Shown here in pieces: positions 32,101-38,400 of a DNA stretch of 64,000 nucleotides. The notes below the pieces were generated by a model. That model was not told where the DNA came from and ran no database searches. It saw only the letters and a list, made by a program, of their open reading frames with translations. The first letter of the stretch is position 1. Every line of letters begins with the position of its first letter. This DNA comes from Gynuella sp050296195. Lineage in GTDB: Bacteria; Pseudomonadota; Gammaproteobacteria; Pseudomonadales; Natronospirillaceae. The position numbers were made by a program, and so were the translations under genes. The DNA lies in the NCBI RefSeq assembly GCF_050296195.1, contig NZ_JBNKRB010000057.1. One strand, written 5' to 3'.

Positions 32101-32416
32101 TGGCTTCGGCCACTAACGGAGACACCTGAAAAAATGAAGCGTCAAATTTGTCCGCATCACGGATAAACCCAGCCCACTTACTGTAACTTTTATCCAGGGT
32201 TTTGGCGTCTGGATGATAGTGTTCACGCCAGTCCCATCGTTCCGGTGGTATTTCCTGTATACAACTTTTACCGGATTGCAGGTTCTCCCAAAATTCATCC
32301 AAGTTGTCTGCCATGGGATAACGACCGGCCACTCCGATGATGGCAATATCGCCGTCTGAGCGTGAAGACTGACGTTTGTTTAGCAGTTCTATAAGTTTTT
32401 TTCGTTTCTCATCCAT
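14153..32416 (-). CDS. Trans-AT PKS/NRPS protein 2: KS-KR-MT-ACP, C-A-PCP, KS-DH-KR-ACP, KS-KR-ACP, KS0
   Basis: A hybrid synthase of about 6087 residues. The ATG at 32416 is chosen because AGGAG lies 8 bases upstream and the protein then starts with a charged helix (MDEKRKKLIELLNKRQ) that looks like an N-terminal docking element; an in-frame ATG at 32443 has no ribosome site. Domains in order: KS4 24-461, KR4 about 650-1120, C-methyltransferase 1155-1520, ACP (Ser1599); condensation 1689-2126, adenylation 2146-2635, carrier (Ser2709); KS6 2794-3241, DH6 3431-3716, KR6 3736-4216, ACP (Ser4275); KS7 4371-4801, KR7 5000-5440, ACP (Ser5516); KS8 5615-6016. No AT domain is visible. The final KS keeps Cys5768 but has Asn5903 where the HGTGT histidine belongs, so it should transfer rather than extend. 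Its partner DH opens the next protein. Confidence 0.95.
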   Translation of the reverse strand: MDEKRKKLIELLNKRQSSRSDGDIAIIGVAGRYPMADNLDEFWENLQSGKSCIQEIPPERWDWREHYHPDAKTLDKSYSKWAGFIRDADKFDASFFQVSPLVAEAMDPQERVFLEVAWSAVEDAAYTRDQLRHHHPVGVFVGIMNSNYEWMGGEAAAKGVLTDAHSNFWSIANRVSYIFDFRGPSMAVDTACSSSLTAIHLACESLKRKECRVAVAGGVNLILHPMHLSMLSNHQMISKGQQLKSFGADADGFVDGEGAGAIVLKPLVEAIAAGDRVYAVIKGSAINAGGKTSGYTVPNPRAQTDVIHNALLRGNVDFNSVSYIEAHGTGTALGDPIEISGLSGVSRVTRTGSVEMPAVDCAIGSVKSNIGHLESAAGVAGITKVLLQMRHKTLVPSLHSNVLNPKIDFSDSRFQVQQSLTEWLQPSYLNQRGQHVSVPRRAGVSSFGGGGANAHVVLEEYVAPARTVPVESECGPYLILLSAKNVERLREYAANLREFLDHHMLSLQDVAYTLQTGREVMEVRLAIIARETEELKRRITSYLNEEGSEKDRSNEGIYDSHIGSAVGTTIPEDVSVAVDHNDLPVLARCWVQGKQPDWSRLSAWRGAEKVSLPTYPFARKRYWIPPLPVGQSPDVTERMSETSSEPSHQGAVLSLYRPYWCAEDHTMPITSQSGRRQTVLIIDNGDDLAQRLILSLEQQHDTDTVIRLKSGLSDYVAALTGISHVDLIYHLGGLPSEPLSTDELAKLKHSQDHGLLTLFRLIRQLDQRGFCQQAMTLKVITNNVFGLPGQRVTHPYGASLHGLCQVIPSEYPLLNVVGIDIDLPDILEAGASDDIDHLVTMIRQEVATENGRAVMFRQGVRYRKTLQAVEVPLLEPPPFRQQGVYCILGGASGVGIEFSRYLAKEYHAKIVWIGRSVLNEQQQQHIADIEAVGGEVVYLRADGCQLQQMTRAVASVRQRFGRINGVIHSAMIFNDREINRMDERQFFQSIAPKITGSVILNQVFADESLDFMLFFSSTGSFEGGIGNSGYIPGTTFKDAYAHYLDQLHSFPVRVINWGYWGSVGSGAQPGLERFFKAQGIGTLSPQQGIDSICRILANRPVQLMSIVAETTTLERLGLDTQTRATAYPPQLAQLLSQTHQTLRNPLPADITVDNIRRDFKAMERLCEPLLLGVFQEMGVFRRGGERHDISVLFTKLRVIEKFRRLFVALLNILQHAGYLQVYDREVETLAVIETVRPQACKIELISALNDVAHQNPEIEPTVTLVRLFLESYPAILTGKIMATEIMFPGSSMKLVQNFYRGNAVTDAYNMLVCQAAQTYVEHRAMQLATGEKIRIVELGAGTGATTGKLLPMLAKFAGRISYTYTDISSIFLDYGKEQYSGQYPFVSFKALNLEHDFETEGFAPGTFDLIVATNVVHATKNLRSTIGKAKALLKTSGWLVLNELTDVVNITTVTGGVLDGWWLFDDESLRIKDAPLACPQTWERILREAGFDEVVILDHLDSGARNCGQNIIIAESDGVIQTVLETPCKPSSETVVADAPLVDSLAVLATPVEPSSPGFFAEKFRGWVQEQLNRIIVSSLKLDEAVDSDRPLAEYGFDSITGMKVVNALSEQFDVDVAIKIFFEYQTIRELADYLIQEGIFPMPEHTVTADSHARFRTAPAAGSDVESVSTRRGYNPDILPVPEHIAAPEVFPLSHGQRALWIIEQVSPNNYAYNLPLAFRISSDVEVPVLRQALQSLMNRHDSLRTTIQLQNREPVQQVVGWQALALEQKYPAINDEQRLRDTIIADVQQPFDLSVGPLMKAILYTLPNHQNVLLLNFHHIIFDGISILHFLQELEATYALASQGQTINLPMPKVGFKDFVAWQHDMLSGPEGQTLEDYWLRQMPEQIPLLALPLDRPRGRQPGYRGAALEGRISADITTALKSMAGRERTTLFNVMLAGYMLLLHRYSGQNQILVGTPTAGRPDSRFEQVFGYFMNMVVIKGELSGNPDIRTFLSQLNNTVMEALDHAHYPLIKLAEKCNEHGKYHAHGLIQTAFYFQNWVDKSQSTGLIRDIFPGVHQTGEFEITLEVVEEADGCRYCLKYNPDLFDHTTIQQLGQHFTLVLEQMVRNAEQPVAAISMLTDAEQQRLLVDWNRTDASYPSETSVIDLFEQQAVSHALDTAVIYDSSSLSYRELKTKTHQLATYLQQHGATSGSIVGVFIDRSLDLIVALLGVMKAGATYVPLDPTYPADRLAYMIDDAGITMLVTQSRIEDKLPACPAERIRIDQDWPNIERSYQDDLLTNHGWRSESLAYIIYTSGSTGNPKGVQISHRALTNFLCAMAKLPGIGAADHLLAVTTVCFDIAGLELYLPLIVGARLEIAPTAELKNGLALARRLESSQATVMQATPATWRMLLGANWRGNPALKILCGGEALSADLADILVGCGKEVWNLFGPTETTIWSALSRVQQGKKVTIGRPIDNTRFYVLDDRLQPVPIGVTGHLYIGGDGLSEGYFNRPELTARKFIDNPFDGSTGSRLYNTGDLVRYLADGELEYVGRDDFQVKIRGYRVELEEIETQVRKLPGIEDVVVIARSLNDRHQVLQAYCTFRAVMPFPDTETFPGLLSQWLPDYMVPAAFYVLREFPQTLNRKVDRQRISTTDVEVLLAQYGIEGNIGRPNRHDDNHPLSAWHDALCQALTDRLGLMVAQILNLSGQMVSTASPLGTYGFDSIGFTQLSVAVNEEYELEINPTLFYQYSSIDSIARYLLQYSEDRIRRKHPDIIESPMAVAPTSLSARSTTTGSTIARHGRLSDNDPVVIIGIGGKMPQSPSLEVFWQNLLDEQDLIQEIPSERWDWRAYFGDSTDAEKSNSRWGGFIGDVDKFDAAFFGISPREAAQMDPQQRLLLEVVWQTIEDAGYQASSLSGSKVGVFVGATNADYAEVQRQAGQESSGHTLTGLAHSILPNRISYLLNLRGPSCAVDTACSSSLVAIHQAVAAILHDDCYLALAGGVSLILDPKIYVALSQGGMLSVDGRCKAFDRSANGYVRGEGAGMVLLKRLSQAEHDGDHIYAVVKGSAQSHGGHTNSLTSPSAAAQAELLVDAYRKAGVDVSTIGYIEAHGTGTALGDPIEINGLKTAFNQLSGSPSAAAGLIDTDSIVRVEHHGQPYCGIGSVKTNIGHLEAAAAVAGVLKTLLALKYGKLPANIHFNEQNPYIDLNDSPFYIVRQTQEWPPFTDAQGRELPRRAGVSSFGFGGAYAHLVLEEYRVDDRVAIEHDQYVIVLSARTDSALRVSVTQMIGFIETGLMAPGHAPALADIAYTLQTGRESMEVRLAVVVRSREELLERLKTFLAADHDEHKQSSLWCYASRSDAEMSWASSIKGRAWQRLVADLAAEQEYASLASLWVSGEPIEWTLLYRDADRLPVRVSLPTYPFSKDRHWVQNVMRPERFSAGRTAALHPTLLDTNISTFEQQAFEKTLSGEEFYLTDHMASGRKVLPGVVYLEMARQAGIQSCPGSSVQRLENILWAQPVVMSDTRPRILQLVLRPTDTTAGYEVTSVTDNGETLVHAQGKLVFQSSPESWPDIGQLDIEAVRLHCQWTRTGQQCYDFFRSVDFQYGPAFQVIQQLQGNKQEVLAYVSLPQQQQADFSQYLLHPSMLDGALQAVAFLINQDREISSVPYLPFAIGSMTFVSTLPEQGYVHVTLTGHGHEDGSVLKFNIRMISELGEIMVDIRDYTLKAVPRSKPVINGSHAVVPSAESVHLFQPVWETNPLPDIGDQTINDNILVLNPSAIETVVLTQQLRASGLTGNLVTVVPGDGFEQCGEQEYRVNFAVRSDYLRLLADLADKHALPTIVLHPAGHQLLAGSQPEPDKHLQDSVYTVWYFCQAWIERGDSNHVRYLYSISRDSERYPFAIGLKGFARSIRQENPHIDICLIEYDDPRTVLFPVGELHASVAACVRYQNGRRLIERWRRYAPPSDFQPSASVLIRQNGVYLMTGGAGGLGFHFAEYLIRAGAATVIIVGRSVLSSQQRQQFDTLQVNGAQILYERVDVSNCQTLQRFIGEIQADYPALNGIIHAAGVLRDGLVLKKTDADMNDVLQPKVHGSVWLDHLTRHMDLDFFVLFSSTAAVFGNVGQADYAYANSFLDGFAHRREVLRAAGKRSGQTISVNWPLWQDGGMQASDQIKRLMWSVLGMTPLQTAEGMVAFEQIGRSGQNQLLVASGDLAHIESALPGLPEVTQNRLSEPPPSAAVRQQPVAIETSDLKIRTEDLLRRVIATELQISADSLATNKPFERLGLDSIIIMSLTRKLEGIFGELSKTLFFECQTLTELTQYFLEHHHDKLINHLFSESVANHQDVIVAKQTTSIANRFDHNGMTPNPAEMVNKISYLPRTEDDIAIIGVSGRYPQAENLTEFWENLKQGRDCIEEIPADRWNHQLIYDPDPNTFGKSYGRWGGFLKNIDQFDPLFFRMSKMEAEYLDPQERLFLESVWNTLEDAGYTREGLRSFKTGVFVGLMYGHYQLHGVDQAMKGESPTPSSSYASIANRTSFFFDFSGPSMAMDTMCSSSLYAIHLACLSIRNGDCDVAFAGGTNISSHPLKYIQLSYRNFLSTDGRCRSFGEGGDGYVPGEGVGTVLLKRLDQAKADNDQIYAIVAGSAVNHGGTTNGFSVPNPKAQGDLIQLAIQRAGINASDIGYVEAHGTGTSLGDPIEMTGLLRAYKGSDWQIQRTPIGSVKSNIGHTESAAGIAGVTKVLLQMKHRQLVPSLHAEVTNPNIKFTESPFYVQRELAPWPAESDTHGRPKARIAAVSAFGAGGANGHVLLREYLTATNPADRKPGPYLFLLSARSLACLQEYSQRMIDFLTTAELQPQLSQVAYVSQVGREAMKQRLALVVYDHTELVAALQQFQQYHDSIEHGWYATSSSKYVPASPELINDALQQQSLEELARQWVQGVEIDWQRLYPDGTPTRVSIPNYPFERERCWAEVAEFSQMAYAGGGQPTSVSVADHRVVLPAGGTTQRDANSYLLVKDWQTASLTPTVLPKRVMLILATTATQNLAQILCECLSGSRVLMPDQLTEFKDQPDDHWQRYDGVLDLAGCAEQRSPALDRIGCLQKLIEYGHRNGLVLMGVSKGLESFHNDRINLEGALLAGLYRSLQSEYRHLRSMQLDVDWQISDEQVAAHVLAELQGPLDDPQVCYRDGQRYVPTLHSLKTAVQGGKKPVFRADQVLFITGGTRGLGYLCAQHFVDHYGVKNLVLTGRETLPPKAHWQALDGQNSSTAEKIKAILALEAKGVSVRVLDVPLQDQDAFSRCVEDVKQQMGSIAGVIHCAGLGDFDNPAFIRKTTAGMERVLEPKVAGLEVMMSCLQHEPLQFFALFSSVAAVVPGLAAGQMDYAMANAYMDYVAQANHHRLPMVSLQWPSWKESGMGEIKTPAYRQTGLSGLSNEEGLALLDQVLDRHDAPVVLPAVVAAQDWDAQLLLQPARSHSAKPRADKPHTLKAVSTSDQLAIQIQQWLMEMFSKELKIAVEKFEPDASFQDFGVDSIILAQMSRTISQTLTEDLDPSVMFEHDTFEGLSAWLAEHYVEVLSGVFNATVAEPETDAAEPDAHVENVAAMPATEPQVVSMKTMLEPARMGSGVVDEDIAVVGVSCRFPGAESVAEYWQLLAQGQSAIQNVPYERWGYKSPFNAALLEDIRSFDHDFFLIPRVDAEAMDPQALLVLEETLRLIYHSGYTHQQLKGRDIGVYIGGRTQHWPGQQRLSLARNPIVAVGQNYLSANISQFFDLRGPSLVLDTACSSALVGMNMAVQSLRSGDISAAIVGGVSLLSSDIAHKTFSQRNILSREPAFHIFDQRANGVVLGEGVGLVMLKTLSQAQVDGDQIYAVIKALAINNDGRTAGPATPNIKAQKQVMEAALRKSGLRPDDVQYLEVNGSGSEVTDLLELKAIESVYRHDSKVPCELGSMKPNIGHPLCAEGIASFLKVVLMLKHRQMVPFLSGQVPLEHYDLSASSFHFRREISLPGRQPMVAAVNSFADGGTNAHVILQSWTATNAVRSPLTPPQLNKTTLSAPYQSDGDDSEQNPVTEGSAAEMTDAPSLPVGPVNNIWKRPSQELLHA
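14369..15574 (-). other. Module 8 non-elongating ketosynthase (KS0)
   Basis: The C-terminal KS of protein 2. The active-site cysteine is kept (LDTACSSAL), but the HGTGT motif reads NGSGS, losing the histidine needed for malonyl decarboxylation. Only about 70 low-complexity residues follow. The matching DH and ACP are the first domains of the next protein. Confidence 0.85.
15734..19306 (-). other. PKS module 7: KS-KR-ACP, first half of a dehydrating bimodule
   Basis: The KS is complete (Cys4539 in DTMCSSSL, His4674, His4714). The KR differs from the others in the cluster (FITGGTRGLG, LTGRETLPP) but has Tyr5367 and Asn5371. ACP Ser5516. No DH is present here; dehydration is expected from the next, split module. 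Confidence 0.8.
19454..24037 (-). other. PKS module 6: KS-DH-KR-ACP
   Basis: KS with Cys2962, His3097 and His3157. The DH has both motifs (His3465; Asp3635, Gln3639). The KR has Tyr4114, Asn4118 and LRD in the LDD position (B-type expected). ACP Ser4275 (LGLDSI). Predicted: an alkene after glycine. Confidence 0.85.
24164..27352 (-). other. NRPS module 5: C-A-PCP, predicted glycine
   Basis: The condensation domain has HHIIFDG at about 1820-1826. The adenylation domain has A3 YTSGSTGNPKG, A5 FGPTETTIW, A7 YNTGDL and a terminal NRKVDR. Read against the GrsA pocket, the ten specificity residues are D, I, L, Q, L, G, L, I, W, K, the pattern known for glycine. The carrier serine is Ser2709. No epimerase or cyclase domain is present. 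Glycine insertion interrupts the polyketide between modules 4 and 6. Confidence 0.85.
27494..32347 (-). other. PKS module 4: KS-KR-MT-ACP
   Basis: The first module of protein 2. The KS is complete (Cys192, His327, His372). No DH lies between KS and KR; that span reads as the KR structural half. The KR has its NADPH motif near 884-895 and Tyr1030, with Thr in place of the usual Asn. The methyltransferase SAM motif is near 1335-1346 and the ACP serine is Ser1599 (YGFDSI). Predicted: an alpha-methyl-beta-hydroxy unit just before the glycine. Confidence 0.8.
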
Positions 32417-32491
32417 CTTTACAGCTCCTGCCTGGCAAGCCATAGGTTAATGTGCATATGCGGGTTAGGTGTTGATGCCGATTGATACATG

Positions 32492-35400
32492 CTAGACAAC
32501 CTCTCCAGTCAATTTGCGAAGCAGTTCATCCACTTCATCATCAGACAAATTCGCAACCAATGCTTCCATTTCATTCGGTATTTGGTCATAGCCAGGCGGA
32601 GCGGTCGACAGATCCTCATTGCCTTCATCAGTGTGGATGACGTCAGCGGTTGTCAGCTGCCCGGTCGCACGTTCTCCATGGCTTGGTCTGTATTCTGTTT
32701 GCGGGACTTCTTTTGCTAGCTGAGGCCCCCTGAACATCTTTTCCATAACGGAGCGTTTTTCAGTCAGAAAATAGGTCGTGATTTGTTCAATGGTAATGTT
32801 GTCGAACAACAAGGTTGACGGTAATCGGCCCAGGTCTTTCTCAAACGCCTTATTCAGTTCCAACACAACCAGAGAGTCGATACCATATTCGTCATAGGTT
32901 GCCCGCACGTCGAAAACGGATGCATCCATTTCCAACACTCTGGCAAAGACAGCAGCGACGTACTGCTGTATCTGACTGTTAAACTGCTCTTCAGATAGCA
33001 GTGTGGTTTGTGCCTGCTGTGGTTGTGACACACTCCCCGTACCAACCGACTGATTCACCACTGAGGCTGTAGTGGGAACTTTGGATGTCTCTGGCCGCAG
33101 ATTGTCGGCCAAAGCAGTTTCAACCAGTACTTCACCATCACTTTCAGCGATAAACAGACTTTGACCGATACTGTCTCCGGCACTGTCCGTCAACTCGCGC
33201 ATTTCGATATTGCGATAACCGCTGACTTGCAGTAGTTGCTTCCACCGAGCCTGACTCAACAGCGGAGCCCCTGGCAAACGGCAGGCTGCATCTTCAAAAA
33301 GCCACCACCCAGACGTTAGGCCAAATGTCAGCGTGGTGTAGTTCGGTACCCAGGTACCTTCATTGATCAGCGCCAGTCCATTTTTGCGCAACAGAATTTT
33401 GATCTGCCCCAGAGTGTGTTCAATGTGCCGGGTGGCATGAAACACGTTGCTGCCATAGATCAGATCAATAGTGCCGGCTTCGAATCCCTGTGCAGCAATA
33501 TCGTTTTCTATATCCAGTACCTTGAAGTCCACAAATGGGTAACGTTCGCAGAACAGTTTTTTGCCGTGACTGATGAAACCCGAAGAAATATCGGTATAGG
33601 TAAATTGGATGTGATCGGAATATTCCCAAATGGCCTCCAGCACAGAAGAACTGGTTGCCCCTGTGCCGGCACCGACTTCGAGAATATGAATCCGGCTGTG
33701 TGGCTGTTCATTCAAGCGCTGCACAATGTAGCTACGCACAATGTCAGCCGTGAGACCATTGTAGTAATCTGTCACCCGGTTGCCTTTGTATACCCCTTCG
33801 ACCAGCGCTTTCGACCCGCCCGGGAACATCACTTCCATATGATTTTTATGGCCGGTCAGAATGGCTGGAAAATCATTCAGACAGGCAGACAACAATGGCA
33901 TGATGCCGCGTACTTCGGCACATTCCTGGTACAACTGCTTACCGGTCTGTTCAAGTACCGACAGTTCCTGACCAACCTGATTTGCGGACAAATCGTAATG
34001 TGTCGATACACTATCCCCGTCAAGCTCTATGAATCCGGCTGTCGCCAGGATATCGAGCAAAGCCAGGAACAGGCGATCATATTGCCGATCGATTTTCATG
34101 CGTTCCCGCAGCTCTGTTATCGCATATACTTCCGGATAATGTTTGAGGAATCCCATTTGCTGAAAGACCTTCAACAGCGAACTTTGAGCAAATCGTTCCA
34201 GGCGCTGAAATGCCTGTTGGTGGCTCTGTAAAACAGTACTTTCAGGTAATGGATAGTTACTGCCGGCCAACGTCTTAACCACAAGGGATGGCGCCACCTG
34301 AGGGTAACATTGAATGCCATACTGCAATGGAATGCCCATATTTTCCAGGATGCGCGACGACGCCTTGGTGGTGAGCACCTGATGAACATCGCTGATCAGC
34401 AGTCGCTCCAGTGACTCCATGCCCTCACTGCGGCTGATTGGTTCGATACCCGCCTCGATAAACCGTTGCAGAATCGCTTCTCGTTCCGGGATAGCTGCAC
34501 CATTCCAGTATCCCCAGTTGATGGTTTTGACGGGATAAGGCATGCGCTGATCCAGATAATGTGCAAACGCATCTTTAAATGCACAACCTGCCGCATAACC
34601 TGCCTGTCCCTGATTGCCTTCAAAGGCAATACCCGAGGAGTAAAACAGCATGAAATCCAGAGGTTCTTCTTTGCAAACCTGGTAAAGGACATAACTGGCA
34701 TCAACTTTCGGTTGCAGGGCCTGTTTAAAGCGCGCTTCGGACAACTGTGTTATGGGCTCATTGACCAGATCAATGACCGAATGAATGACACCATTGAGGA
34801 CTCCAAAGCGGTCATGAACAGCATCGATCACATTCTGCATCGCCTGGCGATTACTGGCATCAGCCTGCAGATACATGACCTCACCACCCGCAGCTTCTAT
34901 TTGTGTAACCCTGGCCTGTCGCGCCTCAGTGAGTTCACTGCGACCGACCAGCACCAGCCTAGCCTGATAACGTTCGGACAAATAAAGCGCCGTATCAAGA
35001 CCAATGGCGCCTGTTCCACCCAGAATAAGATATACTCCCTGAGGGCGGAATATTGACTGATTGGCGGCCGGCAACTGGACACGTTCAAGGATGCGCTGGT
35101 AACGTACTCCATCTCTCAGGACTGTCAGCGTTATTTTTTCCATAACAGGCTCTGCCACCAGTTGCCGGACAAGTCCCGCATAATCAGCGGCGTCATCGAC
35201 CAGATAATCGATACAACACACTTTTATTTTTGGAAATTCCTTGTCGATGACCCGCGCCAATCCGATCAGACTGGCATCTGCAGGATTCAGTGGCAGATCC
35301 TCGGTGATCCCGAAAACCTGCCGGGTCAACACTTTCAGGCTCACCGGCTGCTCCAGCAGCCCTCGCCCTTGCAATGCTTTAATCAACTGGAACAATGCCA

Positions 35401-38400
35401 ACACACCGGACTGCTGGCTGCGCTGTAAAGCGTCATCACTGTGCAGATCGGCCTCGCTGCCGGCAGCCAAAAAGTAAACCATATCGAGCCGGTGAATGTT
35501 GATCAGACTATCTTCGAACCACTGCTCCGGAGCGATCTCTGCAGATAGTTCAATGTGCGTCAGACGACTGTCGGCATGTTGTTGATCCAGCAGCCTGACC
35601 AGCGCCTGACCATTCGTTGCAGAAACGATCAATATACTACCCGCGGCAGCCGGTTTGCTGGCCGGGGTCTGAGCAGCCATCATCCACCGGGGTTTATAAC
35701 TGAAGGATTCGAACGTGTCCCGATGACGACGAAAGTAAACAGTCTCAATACGCGCGCATTCCCGCTGCTGATCATCAATGAGCGACACACTAAAACGATG
35801 ATGTCCGGTATGTCTGACATAGACATAAACATTCGCAGACAGGGGCCGAAAGACAATTAGATTTTCCGCACTGAACGGCATTAATGGTGAGTCTTCCATT
35901 GCTTCGTTTTCCAGCAGGCTGGAGACTGTCTGCAAAGCGCTGTCAAGCAAGGCCGGATGCAGCAGATAAACACTCTGTTCTGACTGGTAAGCCGATGGCA
36001 GTGTTAACCGGCCAAGCGCCTCCTGATCATTTTTCCAGATTTGATCGATACCCTGAAAATACGGACCATACTGCAACCCCTGGCCAGCAAATTTCCGGTA
36101 CATATGATCGGCGTCGATCAAATGCGAACAATTACCCTTGATCTGCTCAATGGAAAACGAATGCGTGACAGGAACGGTTTGCAGTCGGTCGAAAGATCCG
36201 CTGGCATGTACTATCTGCTGACGGACTGACCGCAGTTCAAACAGAATGTCGTCATTCTGCTTCAGCAACGACAGTTCCAGCTCATGGTCTCTATCATCCA
36301 CGACCACAGGGCGCGACCAGGTTATCCGGTTCAACTGCCAATTGTCTGCCGGTTGAATGTACGCTAATGCGGTAAAGGCCATTTCCAGGTATCCCACACC
36401 GGGCAGAATTTTTTGCCCTTTCACGATATGATCGGCGACAATGGGCTCAGCACTCGAAAGTGTTTTTCTGAATCGAATACCCGTCCCCAGGCTACCGCTA
36501 TAATCCACCTTATCCAGCAGTGGATGCAGGGTCTGATAGGAGTGGGAAACACGTCGTTCGGGAACAGAATACCAGTGCCGCTCACGGATAAATGGATAGG
36601 TTGGCAACGAAATACGTCTGGCATCCGCAAGGGTCAATTCAGCACACTGGACGGGATCAAGGGAAACACCACTCACCCATAAACGCGCGAGCTTGTGAAT
36701 GTCTCCAGCGGCTACCAATGATCGGATGAATGCTTTTCCGCTCTCGCCTTCACTGATCAGTGCCGGCAACTCGGATTCATGTCTGGCATTGCCGCGATAC
36801 AGACTGTCAACTTCACGCCCCTGTCCATACTCTGCAAACCTGGAAATCAGCTCATTCATGTCCTGCACGACCATCGCCAGCCGCTCGGGCATTTGTTCCC
36901 GACCGGTGAGCAACGTACAGGCAACATCCTGCAAACGGATGGTATTACCCAGCTCCTGCTGGCGAGTCAGATAGGATGATAATATTCCGGCTTTTTGTTG
37001 GAGTCTTTCGCTGTTTTTGGCAGACAATACGATAAGCTGCATCGAACTCGAATCATGACCACCATTACTTTTCGGTAACTCATATTCTTCTACAATCAGA
37101 TGTACATTGGTGCCGCCTGCACCAAACGAACTGATTCCAGCACGACGCGGAAACACAGTTTCAGTATGATCCGCTTCTTGCACCGTCACACGATGCCAGG
37201 GCCCAAGCGCCTGCGGCAGATAGAATGCCGAATGTTCGAAATCGATCAAGGGATTGTGAGTGGCAGAGTGCAGGGATGGAACGATCTGCTGATGCTGCAA
37301 CTGCAATATCACTTTCGTCAGCGCTGCAATACCCGCTGCGCTTTCAAGATGACCGATGTTGGACTTTACCGACCCCAGGGCACACACGTGATTACCATCC
37401 ATCAATCGCCCTAAAGCTTTATCCAACCCGGCATATTCAATCGGGTCCCCGAGGGAAGTACCAGTACCATGTGCTTCAACATAGTTGACAGACCTCGGAT
37501 CGATACCGGCTCTGTGCACAGCCGTTCGAATCAGATCCTCCTGGGCATTAGGATTGGGAACGGTGAATCCGTTGGTTTTGCCACCATGATTTACCACGCT
37601 GGCTTTAATAACGGCACGAATTGAATCACGGTCCGTCACAGCCTGGGTCAGCGACTTCAGTAATACTGCACCGACCCCTTCACCGGGAACATAACCATCC
37701 CCTCCCGCTCCGAATGAACGGCAGTGGCCATCGCTGGACAACATCTTCATCCTGCTGAGATTGACATACTTACCCGGGTGTACCATGACGTTAACCCCTC
37801 CGGCCAGTGCATACAGGCACTCACCCCGACGCAGGCTTTCGCAGGCCTGATGGATGGCCACCAGAGAGGAGGAGCAGGCAGTGTCCACCACCATACTGGG
37901 ACCACGAAAGTCAAAAAAGTATGAAACCTGATTGGCCACCGCGGACCGGTTTGACAGTGCCATGACCGGATTACCATGAAAACTTTCTTCTGCGCCGACA
38001 ATGGCATAGTCATCCCACATGACACCGACAAACACCCCTACATCCAGTCCCTTACTGGCATACCGTGAGGGCGGCAGGGTCGCTCGGGTATAACCGGCAT
38101 CTTCTATCGCCGACCAGGCGGTCTCCAGAAACAACCGCTCCTGTGGGTCCATGGTTTTTGCCTGCAACGAAGATATCTGAAAAAACAGGGAATCAAATTT
38201 ATCGACATCGGCAATAAAACCACCCCACTTACTGTAGCTTTTACCTGGACAGTCAGGATCACTGTCAAAATACTGTTGATGACGCCAACGATCAGCAGGA
38301 ATTTCTCTGATCGCATCGGCACCAGCCTGTAGATTTTTCCAAAAGACTTCAAGGTCTTCGGCTTCAGGGTAACGTCCGGCGATGCCGATGACGGCTATTT

